The notes: generated by a model from the sequence alone, not told the origin. Counted from the stretch's first letter, positions 36,017 to 47,963 are shown. The stretch: DNA of 64,000 nt from Hydrangea macrophylla (GCA_033977485.1 CM066988.1:1805501-1869500), one strand, 5' to 3'. Made by a program: numbers and translations.

Positions 36017-38549
36017 TGTCACACCTGTACACAGAGAATGGGTTAATTATCATTTTTATATGCATTAATTAATATAATTAGTGTATAAAACGGATTAAGG
36101 GGAGGCTTGGACTTGCCCGTATGATAAGTGTTCAGAGAAGGATACCATTTGGAAAAGTCCCTAGTGAGGAGGGACAGGTAATGTAGTGGGACCCAGTGAA
36201 GGGCCCGAATAAAATAAATTTGCATTTTATATGTTAAATGCATTTATATGATTACATAAATATTTGCCTAAAATGCTCTCATATTAAATAATTTTATATG
36301 TTAGCATTTGGTATTAGTTTGGATACACCCAAGTAAGGGTATAAATGAAAAAGATTCATAATTAGTAGGTGCAATAGCAACTTCACAAAATAAATGGGAC
36401 TCACGTTGAGATCCATATAGGACTTAGACAAACACTCATTAGATAATTGGGTAGATAATGAAATGTTTGGGGGATTACAAAATAAGAACTTAGGAAATTC
36501 CAGGGGTGCAAATGAAATAGAGGGAAAATGAGGTGATGACACCTCATATGCATGCATTGTAGGTGTCAAAGAGAGATGGAGACTGTCATTTACAAAAAAT
36601 AAAACAAAAAGAAAGAGAGAGAGCTCGGGAGAGAAGACGGAGACGAGACGCCGACGTCGTTTTTCCGCCGTTCCGTCGCCGCTGTTCGTCCAATTCGTGA
36701 ACCGAAGCCATTTTTGAACTCATGGAGGTGAGATGATCGTTTCTATACCTTCAATTTACGTTTAAACCTTAGATTTTGCATAGCACGTACTAATCGGTGA
36801 GACATCGTCTACCAAGTTCATGTAGGAATCTCGTTGGAGTAGGAATTGAGTGTTAATTTGGTGAAATTCAGCATCTTCTTGGTGTAATTTTGGATATAAT
36901 CTTGCCTAAGGTGAGTTTTCTAATTAACAAGTGATTGGGGGTTTAAAGTGTTCAATGTTTACATATATATTGTGTTGATGAAATTATGCTTAAAAGCTAT
37001 AGTATTGTTAAGTTTTGAATTCTATGTTAATTATGTGAAGAATTGCCATGCTTATGTGCTTATATGCTTAAATATTTATATGCTTATGTGGTAATCAATG
37101 AGTACTGGGAAAATGGTTCATTGTTGGGAGTAATAAGGGTGGTGAAGAGGAAGAATCCAAAAAATACGGAAGTCCAAGGAGTAGAAGTGACCATGGGACC
37201 AAGGGAAGTCTTTGGGTCTGAATAAACCATAGAATCGGTGACTCAGTGATTATGAGTATGAGTTATGTGTTCATTTATAGCATTGCACGGGTTAGACATT
37301 CAATCATGTTTAGATTTCTCACTAAACATAATGCTTAAGAAAACCATTTTCCTATTTCTGTTGTAGTACATAACAACCACCGTAGGTCCGGAGTTATTCC
37401 CGGGGAGGAAATGACGTGCGTTGGGAGAGATGGGAGAGATGGAAGAGATTTGGGACTCATGCTTATGAACTTCCTTTGAACTTGTAAAATGATGTAAAAT
37501 GTAATGTTTTTAATGGTAATGTTAATACCTTTGTAGTAACTTGGGACCTAGTTGTTTCAACTTGTCGTTTGGTGGTTTTATAGTACAACTTGAAAAACTC
37601 ATGTAAATTTCTATGTTTTGGTTGTTTGTGCAGAAGTGGGTAACTTGGACATTTCCGCCAAGTTCGGGTGGTGTCTCAAGTGTGGTGGACATGTTTCTTT
37701 TATGTATAAGATGTTAGATGTGATTTTGAGCACATGTCCAACTAGTTTTATGATCTTTTGTTAAGAATTGAGTTTCAAGCTACAAAACTTGTTATTGATT
37801 CCAAAAGAGTTGATTTCATGAATGATTTGACCCAATTGTGGTTGTGGACATGTGGTACATGCTTGATTTATGTTTGAAATGTTTGGTAATGGTTCCCATA
37901 GTTTTATGATCTTTTGTTAAGAATTGAGTTTCAAGCTACAAAACTTGTTTTTGATTCCAAAAGAGTTGATTTCATGAATGATTTGACCCAATTGTGGTTG
38001 TGGACATGTGGTACATGCTTGATTTATGTTTGGAAATGTTTGGTAATGGTTCCCAAAAGTTTTATGAAGTTTCCATGTAATTTGGATATGTTTTGGTAAG
38101 TTTTGAACTTGAAATTGCAGAGTTTTAGCAATAGAAACTGTTCTGCAGGAACCCGGATCGATCCGGGTACAAAGGGTGGATCGATCCGGCCCTTCCTGGG
38201 GACACTCTGCGAGAAATAAACAAATCGGATCGATCCAGGTTTTGTGGGCAGATCGATCCACCCCTATTTCTCAGCACTGTCCGCTTTTACGGAAACGTGC
38301 ATATCTCATTCTAGAAAACTCGGATTCGCGCGCCGTTTTTTTGTGGTGTAATCAGGACTCAAAGACCTAAATTTTGGTATAAAACTTTGATGTATTTATT
38401 AATGACCATTTTGCCTTGGGGTTATTTTTGTCACAATAAAGTTCGGTAAAGCAGTTTATTTCATATTTTTCTTCCAAGTTAGTGTATGTTTGGGTGCGTT
38501 AGCCTTGTTACACGTGTCCTAACCTGTTGGGGCGGGTTGGGGTGTGACC
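36017..38549 (+). repeat. Element D 3' LTR
   Basis: It starts TGTCACACCTGTACAC after a purine-rich tract (TTTAGGGAGGGAGAA) and ends GGTGTGACC before the CATCG duplication. It contains a private tandem duplication (37745-37900 / 37901-38056) and a GGATCGATCC palindrome cluster at about 38155-38265. It preserves the empty target sites of both B and C. Confidence 0.9.
37745..38056 (+). repeat. 156-bp tandem duplication in the D 3' LTR
   Basis: Two near-identical units begin GTTTTATGATCTTTTG. The 5' LTR has one unit (about 30669-30825), so the duplication followed insertion. Confidence 0.85.
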
Positions 38550-38554
38550 CATCG

Positions 38555-39073
38555 TCACTACTAACCCCCCCTCTTAGAGAGGATGTCTCACGGTGAATTA
38601 GCACAAATTCCCCTTTAACCCACATAGGCACATAAACATGCTCATTTCATACATATCACTATATTTTTTATTCCAACATACCTTGGACATACTTTACACA
38701 TGAGTTTTGCCCAATATGAACTACACATGGTATCTATATAAAATCCCTAGCATATCAAATGCATTAAACCATAGAATCATCCAAAAATCAAGATTAATAT
38801 CACTCACCTCCGATTTTCGCTCTTAAACGTCGATCCAAGGAAAACTCAAGCACAAAGAACGCACAGTAATTCTCCTAATATAATTCCTATCGATCAAAAA
38901 TCCGATAATCAACTTTTTATGAAAATTCTAGAAAATGACTTTTCGGAAAAACTTAACCAAATGAGTCCTAATAGGTATCGAAACGAAGGTATTACCTCGA
39001 GGAGTTCAAATACGAAATTCAGAGAAAAAAAAATGGGTAGAAGTCCGTCGTTTGCCTTCAAGAAGATCTAAGT
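38555..39073 (-). repeat. Element E 5' LTR, segment 2
   Basis: This is the sequence between the right target duplication of D and the left CTAAG duplication of F. It joins 12345 on one side and 45991 on the other. It is AT-rich and non-coding. Confidence 0.75.
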
Positions 39074-40109
39074 GTTATTCCTAATAGGAAATCTGTATAA
39101 ACAATATTAATTGGAAACATAAAAGAAACAGTAATTGAAAACAGAAAACTGAATTAAACTCACTATTATAGAATATAGAGACAGTATTTTGAGAGAGAAT
39201 TCGAGCCCAGCGAACTGTTTCCTTAAGACGAATTTGCTCCCTCTCGGTGCACAAGGTTGATGAACAATCGTCTCCCAAAATATAACAGATTTTCAATTCT
39301 ACAGAAGTTGCACTTCAATCTCCATAATACAGCGAACACAGAACTGTATGATACTCGAACAACAATGATATGCAGTGCAGTGAAAGAGAGAGATTTATTT
39401 CGTGCTTATGAAATGAAACCAGAGGAGTATATATAAACAGTCTAGTGACTGTTCGAATCAACACATCCAAACAGAGCATTGCAACTGTTGGAGTGGTGAC
39501 TGTACGAAAACAACACAACCAAACAGGGCCTTATTATTCTAGAAGGACATGACTGTTAAAAAAAAAACTAGAGGGAAATTTAAATGAATTTTCTCCAAAA
39601 AGAATAGTTAATTTCAAAGAAGCCCAAGCCCAAACCCAAGCCCAAGACCAGGACCACGGACCCACGGCTCGCGCCCAAGCCCAGCCGAGCCGGTCGGCCG
39701 ACGGTGGCCCGCACGTGTGTGTGTGTGTGTGCGCGCGTGGGATAAATCCCACAAAGGCCTAGGTCCTCCCCCCTTAACAAAAGTGGGTACCCGGGTACCC
39801 CAAAGGGGCATGCCCCTTAGGAGAATTCCCTCTTAAATATACCCTTAAGTTGTTTGGTGTTTTTCCTATGTGAGACAACCAATATTTCCCACATTTTCTT
39901 CCTTCACCAATGTTTCACATGGGCCACTTTGGATGACAATTTCTCATTCATCCCTTATTGGATTTCAACATGTAAATATATGGCGTTCATCTCCTCACAG
40001 AAGAGAACGGATTCCAATATGGTCCCGCCCCAAAGAACGTGTGGGACCCACCTTAAATTGGAGCCAAAGTTTACATAAAACTAGTTATATGAAATCAAAA
40101 TTTCCAACA
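39074..40109 (-). repeat. Copia element F 3' LTR
   Basis: 1,036 bp. On the minus strand a TATA motif (TTTATATATAC near 39437-39427) is a likely promoter. A CA/GC dinucleotide run (about 39715-39738) and near-repeated AAGCCC(A)AGCCC sequence are present. It matches 44964-45985. Confidence 0.9.
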
Positions 40110-40126
40110 ATCCCCCTCCCCCCCCA
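40110..40126 (-). other. Polypurine tract, element F
   Basis: On the minus strand a G-rich run (GGGGGGGGAGGGGGAT) directly precedes the TGTTGGAAA start of the 3' LTR. Confidence 0.8.
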
Positions 40127-40708
40127 TGAATGAAATTGGCGACCTAACAATGTAAATGAAAGTGCTGACACAGTTTGAGTATCGACAAAGAATTACTGCT
40201 TTAGACTAAGTAGCCTAGTGGCTTTGAACTTGTCCTAGTGTAAAACTATCGGATTTACTAACCAGTGAGTAGATGAGATTATCTTTGAACTCCTAGTCAT
40301 TTGTGTAAACCTAGACAATCGAATTCACACAGCAATTCTTCTAATAGATTTCGTTCTTAAGTTTGTGTTCATTTTGGCCTTGAACACCTCGTGGTTCCGT
40401 GAGTATTTTAGAGAATCCAGCCTTCAAATTCTCATAGAAGCGGCCCCTTCTTACTCACGTAGGTGGTATCTATGAAGAGTATCCTGCAATACCCCACTTG
40501 GATGTTATCCAATGTATAGAGACCATTAAAAGCATATCTTATCCTGTTTCTCACGGCAGATAGACACTGACTCATTTTTGAAATGGGAGAAGGAAGACAT
40601 AATTCTTCTCAGTATATTCCGAGTACTACATAGTTTGGTTTGCCCATTGAACCTAGATCTTAGGATCTCCAGTCAACTAGGTTGGGTTGCCACCATTACG
40701 ACTCTTGT
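40127..40708 (-). other. Element F 3' untranslated region
   Basis: About 580 bp between the pol stop and the PPT. No further reading frame or known motif was seen. Confidence 0.6.
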
Positions 40709-43700
40709 TTAATGCATAGGCTTTAAACCCATTCCCCTCGATGAACTTTCCACTTGCTCTCTCGTTAGGCCTTTTGTAAGTGGATCCGCTATGTTATCCT
40801 TTGACTTTACATAGTCAATGGATATGATTCCATTTGAGAGCAACTGTCGAACGGTATTATGTCGTCGACGAATATGACGAGACTTACTGTTATACATGTG
40901 ACTCTGTGCTCTACCAATCGCAGATTGGCTATCATAATGTATACATATAGTAGGCACAGGTCTTGACAAATTTGGAATATCCTCTAGGAAGTTACGAAGC
41001 CATTCGGCCTCTTCCCCAGCTGTAACTAAGGCAATGAATTCGAATTCCATTATAGATCTTGCAATACACGTTTGTTTTAAGGATTTCCAAGATACGACTG
41101 CACCTCCAATCGTAAAGACATATCCACTTGTGGACTTTGAGTCTTTAGAATCAGATATCCAATTTGCGTCACAGTAACCTTCGAGTACGTGTGGATATCT
41201 GGTAAAGTGCAGTCCATAGTTTTGAGTCTCCTTTAAATATCCCAAAACTCTTAGTATAGCCTTCCAGTGAGTTTCTCCGGGATTACTTGTAAATCGACTT
41301 AATTTACTCACTGAGTATGCTATGTCTAGTCGAGTGCAATTCATAATTTACATTAGACCTCCTATGATACATGAATATTCTAGTTGAGAAATGCTTATTC
41401 CTTTTAATTCTTAACTAAGTAAAGACTCACATCGATTGGTGTCTTCTTAGGTTTGATCTCATACTTCTTGAATTTTTCAAGTACTTTGTCAATGTAATGA
41501 GATTGAGACAATACTAGTCCTTTAGATGTTTTAAAAATTTTAATTCCTAATATAACATCGATGACACTTATGTCTTTCATGTCAAACCTATTAGATAAGA
41601 ATTGTTTAGTAATTCTTATCATCTCGGTATTGCTACCTATAATAAGCATATCATCAATGTAGAGACATACAATGACATATCCTTTTGAAGTGCTCTTCAC
41701 GTACACACATTTGTCACACTCATTGACTTTGAATCCATTTGATAACATTGCATTATCAAATTTCTCATGCCATTGTTTCAGGGCTTGTTTTAGGCCGTAC
41801 AAAGACTTAACAAGCCTGCACACTTTATTCTCTTGTCCAGGAGCCACAAACCCTTCAGGTTGTTCCTATATATTTCTTCTTCTAATTCTCCGTTCAAGAA
41901 TGCTGTCTTTACATCCATTTGGTGGATTTCAAGATTATTCAGTGATGCTATAGCAATAAGCATCCGAATAGACGTTATTCTTGTAACGGGAGAATAAGTA
42001 TCAAAATAATTCAGTCCTTCCTTTTGCCTATAGCCCTTGACTACGAGTCTAGCTTTATACTTATCTATTGATCCATCTGCTTTCATCTTCTTTTTGAAAA
42101 TCTATTTATAACCGAGAGGTTTTGAGCCAGATAGAAGATCCACCAATTCCCAAGTATGGTTTTGCATAATAGATTAAATTTCACTATTGATATCTTCTTT
42201 CCAATATGAAGCTTTCGGAGAGGACATTGCTTCCTTGAACGTTCGAGGTTCATCTTCTACTAGATTTGTTAGAAAATTAGGGCCAAAGGATGTTGCCACT
42301 CTTTCCCTCTTACTCCGTCTAGGTTCCAAGTCCGAAGGGTCTTGATTTATTGAAGTATCATTTGTACTATCTAGAGGTCTTTTGGACACTCTCGACTCTG
42401 GTGCATTCTTATAAGGGAATATATCCTCAAAGAATGTGGCATCCCTTGATTCTATAAAGGTATTGACATGCATATCGAGAATGTCAGATTTGTACACCAA
42501 AAAGCGATATACACTATTGTTATTGGCATAACCAATGAATACACAATCAATGGTTTTGGGTCCTATTTTCACCTTTTTAGGTTTAGGGACCGCCACTTTT
42601 GCTAAGCACCCCCACACTCTTAAGAATTTGTAACATGGTCTATGACCTTTCCATAATTCATAAGGTGTCTTTTGGGTTTTCTTGTGAAGCACTTTGTTGA
42701 GAATATAATTTGCGGAGAGTATCGCCTCCCCCCCCCCCCCACAAATTCTGGGGTAGTCCAGAACTTTACAACATAGCATTCATCATTTCTTTCAATGTTC
42801 GGTTCTTGCGTTCAGCAATACCGTTAGATTGAGGTGAATAAGGAGCGGTAGTTTGATGAATGATTCCATGCTCTCCACAGAACTCCTCAAATGGTGATTC
42901 ATATTCACCACCTCTATCGCTTCATATTGCCTTAATCTTTTTGCTAAGTTGATTCTCAACTTCATTTTTATAATTAAACAATTCGATTGCTTCATCTTTG
43001 CTTCTTAACAAATATACATAACTATATCTAGTGCATTCATCCACAAAAGTTATAAAATACTTTTTACCCCCTCTAGTTTGTACAAACTTTAAATCACAAA
43101 TGTCACTATGTATTAAATCTAAAGGTTCAGTATCAAGATCAATAGATTTAAAAGGAGGTCTTGTCATTTTAGATTCAACACATATCTCACATTTATTCTT
43201 ATTTTCAATATCAAATTTTGGAAAAAAATCTAGATTACTTAATCTACGCAAAGTATCATAATTAACATGGCCTAATCTAGCATGCCAAATATTAGAAGAC
43301 TCAAGGAAGTAAGAAGAAGCATTATTATTATTAATTGCATTAGGTACAATAGTCATTACATTCATCTTAAAGAGCCCATCACTAAGGTAGCCCTTTCCTA
43401 CATACATCTCATTCTCAGTGAGTACAAACTTGTCGGAAACAAACACCAATTTAAAGTCATTCTTGCTGACCAATGACCCCGAAACCAAACTCTTGCGAAT
43501 GTCGGGCACATGAAGCACATCATTGAGAGTTAATTCTTTGCCCGAGGTCATTTTGAGAGTTACTTTCCTATGTCCTTCCACCTTAAAGCTTGAAGCATTA
43601 CCCATATAGAGTTGTTCTTCATGAGTCACAGGCTTGTAAGTAGAGAACATCCATTTATTTGAACAAATGTGGCGAGTAGCCCCAGTATCCACCCACCATT

Positions 43701-44634
43701 CTTTGGTATTACCAACTAGATTGCATTCGGAAACAACTGCGGAGCGGTTGATGTCGGAAATATCATTGGAAAGTGTCTCCAACTCGGCCACATTAGCTTG
43801 TTGATTTGGCTTCCTCTTTGGCTTACGACAGTCCTTTGCACGATGTCCATTTTTGCCACAGTTATAGCACTTGCCTTTAAGCTTCTTATGACCATGGGTT
43901 CCTTGACTTGGACCTCCGCCATCATGCTTCCTCTTCTTTGGACCTTGTTCCACAATATTGGCCTTTGCTCCAAGAGAGGAATCGGCCTTTGCTCCAAGAG
44001 AGGAATTTACACTCTTCTTTTCGGAACCACGATTATCTTCTTTAATCCTTAGTCTCACAATTAACTCTTCAAGATTCATTTCTTTGCGTTTATGCTTGAG
44101 ATAATTCTTGAAGTCTTTCTAAGTAGGCGGCAATTTTTCAATAATCGCAGCCACTTGGAAAGAATCACTTAGAGACATCCCTTCGGCATGAATATTATGT
44201 AAGATTACTTGAAGATCTTGAATTTGGCTAATAACAGATTTTGCATCTATCATCTTATAGTCAAGATATTTACCAACTATGAATTTCTTCATGCCGGCAT
44301 CCTCAGTTTTATATTTCTTGTCTAAAGAGCCCCATAGTGCTTTTGCTGATTCCATTTTACAATATACGTTGTAAAGAGTATTGTCTAATCCATTTAAAAT
44401 ATAATTTCGACACAAGAAATCAAAATTCTTCCATGAATCAACAGCGGCACTATTGGTTTCTCCTTCTACGAGTTCCAGAGGATCCTCGCGAAGAAACTTA
44501 GCCAAATGCAATTTGGTTAGATAAAAGAGCATTTTTTGTTGCCAACATTTGAAGTCAGTTCCATTAAATTTTTTTGGTTTTTCCCCATGAGATATATTCA
44601 CGGTAGGAACAGGAATAGATGAAGTAGTTGCCAT
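40709..44634 (-). pseudogene. Copia gag-pol polyprotein, element F (degenerate)
   Basis: Starts MATTSSIPVPTVNISHGEKP. In order on the minus strand: UBN2-type gag; a TAG near 44116 where W is expected; zinc knuckle CYNCGKNGHRAKDC near 43862; protease WWVDTGATRHIC near 43690; integrase zinc domain (IWHARLGHVNYDTL...CEICVESKM) near 43275-43165; core HSDICD and, after a TGA for the expected Arg at about 42922, SDRGGEY; a 13-base C run (42728-42740) that shifts the frame; RT with KTAFLNGELEEEIY and LYIDDMLIIGS near 41640; RNase H ending at 40709. About four frame breaks are visible. RT and RNase H are otherwise well kept. Confidence 0.9.
42728..42740 (+). repeat. 13-base C homopolymer inside F integrase
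   Basis: On the coding strand this is a G13 run where related elements read W-G-E-A. The frame changes across it, so it marks a slippage-type frameshift, or an assembly error. Confidence 0.75.
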
Positions 44635-44963
44635 TCTAAAAATTTTAACAAGATTTGTTTCTGTATTATCACAAAAGTAATAAAGATTGATTTAATAACT
44701 AATTTGGAAACTAAAAACAGTTTTCAGTTAAGAAGATAGTTTAATTAAAAAGTTTATAATCTATGAAACAATTTTATAAAATAGATTTAAATAAACAGTA
44801 ACAGATTACAGATTTTATAAACAATAATAAATCAGTTAAAAAAATAGATTATTTAACAGTACAGAGACAGTTTAAAAAGAAACAGTATTTCAAAACAGAA
44901 TTATTATTTCAGTTTTGTTCAAATTATCAAAGAAAGGAAAATAAAAAAAATTCGTCTTAAGAT
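44635..44963 (-). other. Element F short leader
   Basis: Only about 330 bp of AT-rich sequence separate the 5' LTR from gag. The bases next to the LTR contain CTTAAGACGAATTT (minus strand, 44961-44948) instead of a tRNA 3'-end match. Confidence 0.7.
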
Positions 44964-45985
44964 TGTTATTCCTAATAGGCAATCTGTATAAAAAAAAATA
45001 TAAACTGGAAACATAAAAGAAACAGTAATTGAAAATAGAAAACTGAATTAAACTCACTGTTACAGAATATAGAGACAGTAATTTGAGACAGAATCCGAGC
45101 CCAGCAAACTGTTTCCTTAAGACGAATTTGCTCCCTCTCGGTGCACAAGGTTGATGAACAATCGTCTCCCAAGATAGAACGGATTTTCAGTCCTGCAGAA
45201 GTTGCATTTCAATCTCCAGAATACAGCGAACACAGAACTGTATAATACTCGAACAACAATGATATGCAGTGCAGTGAAAGAGAGAGATTTATTTCGTGCT
45301 TATGAAATGAAACCAGAGGAGTATATAAAAACAGTCTAGTGACTGTTCGAATCAACACATCCAAACAGAGCATTGCAACTGTTGGAGTGGTGACTGTACG
45401 AAAACAACACAACCAAACAGGGCCTTATTATTCTGGAAGGACATGACTGTTAAAAAAAACTGGAGGGAAATTCAAATGAAGTTTTTCCAAAGAGAATAGT
45501 TAATTTCAAAGAAGCCCAAGTCTAAGCCCAGGACTAGGGACCCAATGCCCGCGCCCAAGCCCAGCCCAACCGGTCGGTCAGCGGCGGCGCGCACGCGTCT
45601 GTGTGTGTGTGCGCGCGCCCGTGGGATAAATCGCACAAAGGCCTAGGTCCTCCCCCCTTAACAAAAGTGGGTACCCCAAAGGGGCATGCCCCTTAGGAGA
45701 ATTCCCTCTTAAGTATACCCTTAATTTGTTTGGTATTTTTCCTATGTGGGACAACCAATATTTCCCACATTTTCCTCCTTCACCAATGTTTCACATGGGC
45801 CACTTTGGATGACAATTTCTCATTCATCCCTTATTGGATTTCAACATGTAAATATACGGCGTTCATCTCCTAAAGGAAGAGAACGGATTCCAATGTGGTC
45901 CCGCCCCAAAGAACGTGTGGGACCCACCTTAAATTAGAGCCAAAGCTTAGATAAAACTAGTTATATGAAATCAAATTTTCCAACA
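44964..45985 (-). repeat. Copia element F 5' LTR
   Basis: 1,022 bp, colinear with 39074-40109, right end followed by CTAAG. The plus strand contains CTTAAGACGAATTT at 45116-45129, the exact inverse of the sequence beside the primer position. Confidence 0.9.
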
Positions 45986-45990
45986 CTAAG

Positions 45991-46595
45991 CAATCAAATC
46001 CCCCCTCTTTGGCCTCCTCTTGAAATTTAGGTTAAACTTTACAAAAATCTCAAAGTCAACTCCATCTATATATACAGGCAATACTCTTAGGAATTACGTT
46101 TACCTCCCCACGAGTTCTCAAAACTCTGAATCAGTCTCCGAAACTTTCTACACAACTAATGCATAGCTTCACGAGTGAAAACTAAAAATTAAAAAAGTTT
46201 TCGACTAAGTTCCATTTGGTTACTAAAACGCAAGTTTTTACATGATTTTATGAAATTGCTAGTTAGCCTACCAATTATGCAACGTGTCCAAGTCCTCACC
46301 AGATATCTAATGACCCCAATGTGTCGCTATCAACAATATGATAAGCAATTATATTCACATATGCCTAAATAAACATTTAAGCACATACTTATGAGTTATT
46401 ACTCATTTTTCAACCGTAGGGAATTCTCATAAGCCCAACTTCTGGAGTGCTTTCAAAGTCAGATAATGGGTTCTCAAAAGACACCCCAACTACTAGTGAG
46501 TCGTCACTCACTTCACATGAGTTAATTAACACAACAGTAAGCATACCATGCATGCTAAAATAATATAATTAAATACTGCGGGAGCGGGTATGACA
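45991..46595 (-). repeat. Element E 5' LTR, segment 3 (LTR start)
   Basis: On the minus strand it starts TGTCATACCCGCTCC. A TATA motif (TATATATAGATGG near 46074-46064, minus strand) is a promoter candidate. Part of this segment (GGACACGTTGCATAATT) recurs in the LTR fragment at 49548-49936. Confidence 0.78.
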
Positions 46596-47130
46596 CAGAT
46601 TCTCTCACTCCTCCATATCTTTCTTTATCTCTCTTAAATTTTCCCCCAATTCTACTCCACTGCCATTACCACCATCACCATTGCCTATTTTGGCAACCCA
46701 ATTCTACTCCACCACCAGAGTGAATTGAGTCGCCTAAGCTTTTCACATGGGTTTTAGTGATTTAATTTAGGGGAATGTTTGTTAGCTACAAAAAAAAAAA
46801 AAAAAACAAACTACTTCAATTGAAAAATCATTATCTTTTCTTCCAATTTACAACTACTTAATAAGCCAAAAAGAATAATGTACAATTACTTTTCTTTTTG
46901 TCCCCAATTCTAAGTAAATCTCCCCAATTCTAAGTAAATCTCTCCAATTTAGTAACAATATACAAGACCTCATGCATTAAAAAAAAACATTGAATTAATT
47001 CCCAAATTGTATGGGTTGTGACTTGTGATTCAAGTAATTAATAAAAAATAAATGGATGATAATTGCCTTACATTTTTCAAAAACATAAGAAATATAATTA
47101 AAATTAAATTATAATAATAAAAGTAAAGAT
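46596..47130. other. AT-rich intergenic sequence, no gene seen
   Basis: It includes a 17-base A run (46790-46806) and an exact tandem 20-bp duplication beginning TCCCCAATTC (46901-46920 and 46921-46940). No splice-supported or long reading frame is visible. Confidence 0.6.
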
Positions 47131-47132
47131 AA

Positions 47133-47412
47133 ATTGCATTTTCTACCCTTCAACTTTGTGGTCAATTTCATTTCACTCCTTACACTTTAAATATTTTCAA
47201 CTTAGTCCTCCAAATTAGATAAGTGTTTCAATTTAGTCCAACAAGAAACATTTTGTCACAAAAATTGGTCTTCACCCACGAAATGTTTGCTTTTTAAATA
47301 TTTGTAATTATAGCAAATTGAAACACTTATCGGATGACTAAATTGAGCAAATTTAAAGTACAGGACTAAAGTGAAATCCACCCCAAATTCAAACGATGAG
47401 AATTGTAGTTAA
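47133..47412. mobile_element. Old MITE-like inverted repeat
   Basis: The left arm (TTCTACCCTTCAACTTTG, CTTAGTCCTCCAAATTAG, TAAGTGTTTCAATTT) recurs inverted at 47310-47400 (AAATTGAAACACTTATC, GGACTAAAGTGAAA). The arms are diverged and no clear TSD is seen. Confidence 0.5.
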
Positions 47413-47542
47413 TCCTAAAAATGATAATTAAAAAATTGTTAATCCCCAAATTTAAAGGGTGAGAATTGCTTTTTTAGTTCCGGTGTCAACGCATCCATCT
47501 CCATACTACATAGATATGCTTAAATATATATATATATACACA

Positions 47543-47729
47543 TATAGAGAGAGGCTCTTAAGTGAACTAGGTAGAGTGAACTTATCCAGTGAACTGGATT
47601 TTAAGCCTAACAGAACCCGCATGCCAAGATGGGGCGTGGGTCAACGGAGCAGCCCACGGATTCTTTTAGGCTTAAAATCCAGTTCATTGGGTTCACTCAA
47701 CCCAGTTCACTTAAGAGCCTTTCCCTATA
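47543..47729. mobile_element. MITE with long terminal inverted repeats
   Basis: GAGGCTCTTAAGTGAAC at 47551 is matched inverted by GTTCACTTAAGAGCC near 47705-47719. The arms are about 55-65 bp (TGGATTTTAAGCCTAA / TTAGGCTTAAAATCCA) around a GC-richer centre. TA and GA repeats flank it, so a TSD cannot be assigned. Confidence 0.75.
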
Positions 47730-47757
47730 CATATATATATATATATATTATAGAGAG

Positions 47758-47762
<5 letters not shown>

Positions 47763-47810
<48 letters not shown>

Positions 47811-47897
47811 GAGTGGTAAGGGGACCTGATGAGGACTTGTCTAGCACCGAGTCTGATAATGGAGTAAAGTGGTTTGAAGGAAATGAGAGCTCCAACA

Positions 47898-47959
<62 letters not shown>
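47763..47959 (+). repeat. Two (GA)n microsatellites
   Basis: Long GA arrays at 47763-47807 and 47902-47959 are separated by 94 bp of mixed sequence. A shorter one lies at 48188-48206. The apparent Glu-Arg reading frames through them are artefacts. Confidence 0.95.

Positions 47960-47963
<4 letters not shown>

Larger units (their letters stand above)
12346..38549 (+). mobile_element. Ty3/gypsy chromovirus element D (plus strand), host of two nested copia insertions
   Basis: It is flanked by a 5-bp duplication CATCG (12341-12345 and 38550-38554). The 5' LTR is 12346-13162 + 21878-22112 + 30002-31308 (about 2.36 kb after removing B and C). The internal region is 31309-36016 and the 3' LTR 36017-38549 (2,533 bp). 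LTR ends are TGTCACACC...TGACA (last A changed to C in the 3' copy). Gag-pol is heavily damaged. D is related to E (similar protein order and C-terminus) but has a different LTR. It is inserted in E's LTR. Confidence 0.9.
39074..45985 (-). mobile_element. Copia element F (minus strand), full length but damaged
   Basis: LTRs lie at 44964-45985 (5') and 39074-40109 (3'), with TSD CTAAG at 39069-39073 and 45986-45990. LTR ends are TGTTGGAAA...GGAATAACA on the minus strand. Gag-pol lies at 40709-44634. It is a different copia lineage from A/B/C and has no tRNA-iMet primer site. It is inserted in E's LTR. Confidence 0.92.
6533..46595 (-). mobile_element. Ty3/gypsy chromovirus element E, lacking its 3' LTR and split by younger insertions
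   Basis: Read on the minus strand, the 5' LTR begins TGTCATACCCGCTCC at 46595 and ends TGACA at 11259, with a total of about 2.2 kb once D (12346-38549) and F (39074-45985) are removed. A primer site, gag, protease, RT, RNase H and integrase follow, down to 6550. The 3' LTR is missing because the element is broken at about 6533 against element A. Long LTRs and an EEATWER-like C-terminus suggest the Tekay/Del chromovirus lineage (inference from family features). E must be older than D and F. Confidence 0.85.

Noticed and set aside
39534..39811. Pro/Gly/Trp-rich minus-strand frames in the F LTR
   Set aside because: They lie wholly inside a retrotransposon LTR over GT/GC dinucleotide runs, and the frames are not kept in the other LTR.
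44964..45985. A standard tRNA-iMet primer site in element F
   Set aside because: Neither TGGTATCAGAGC nor a close variant is found next to the F 5' LTR. The adjacent bases are ATCTTAAGACG.
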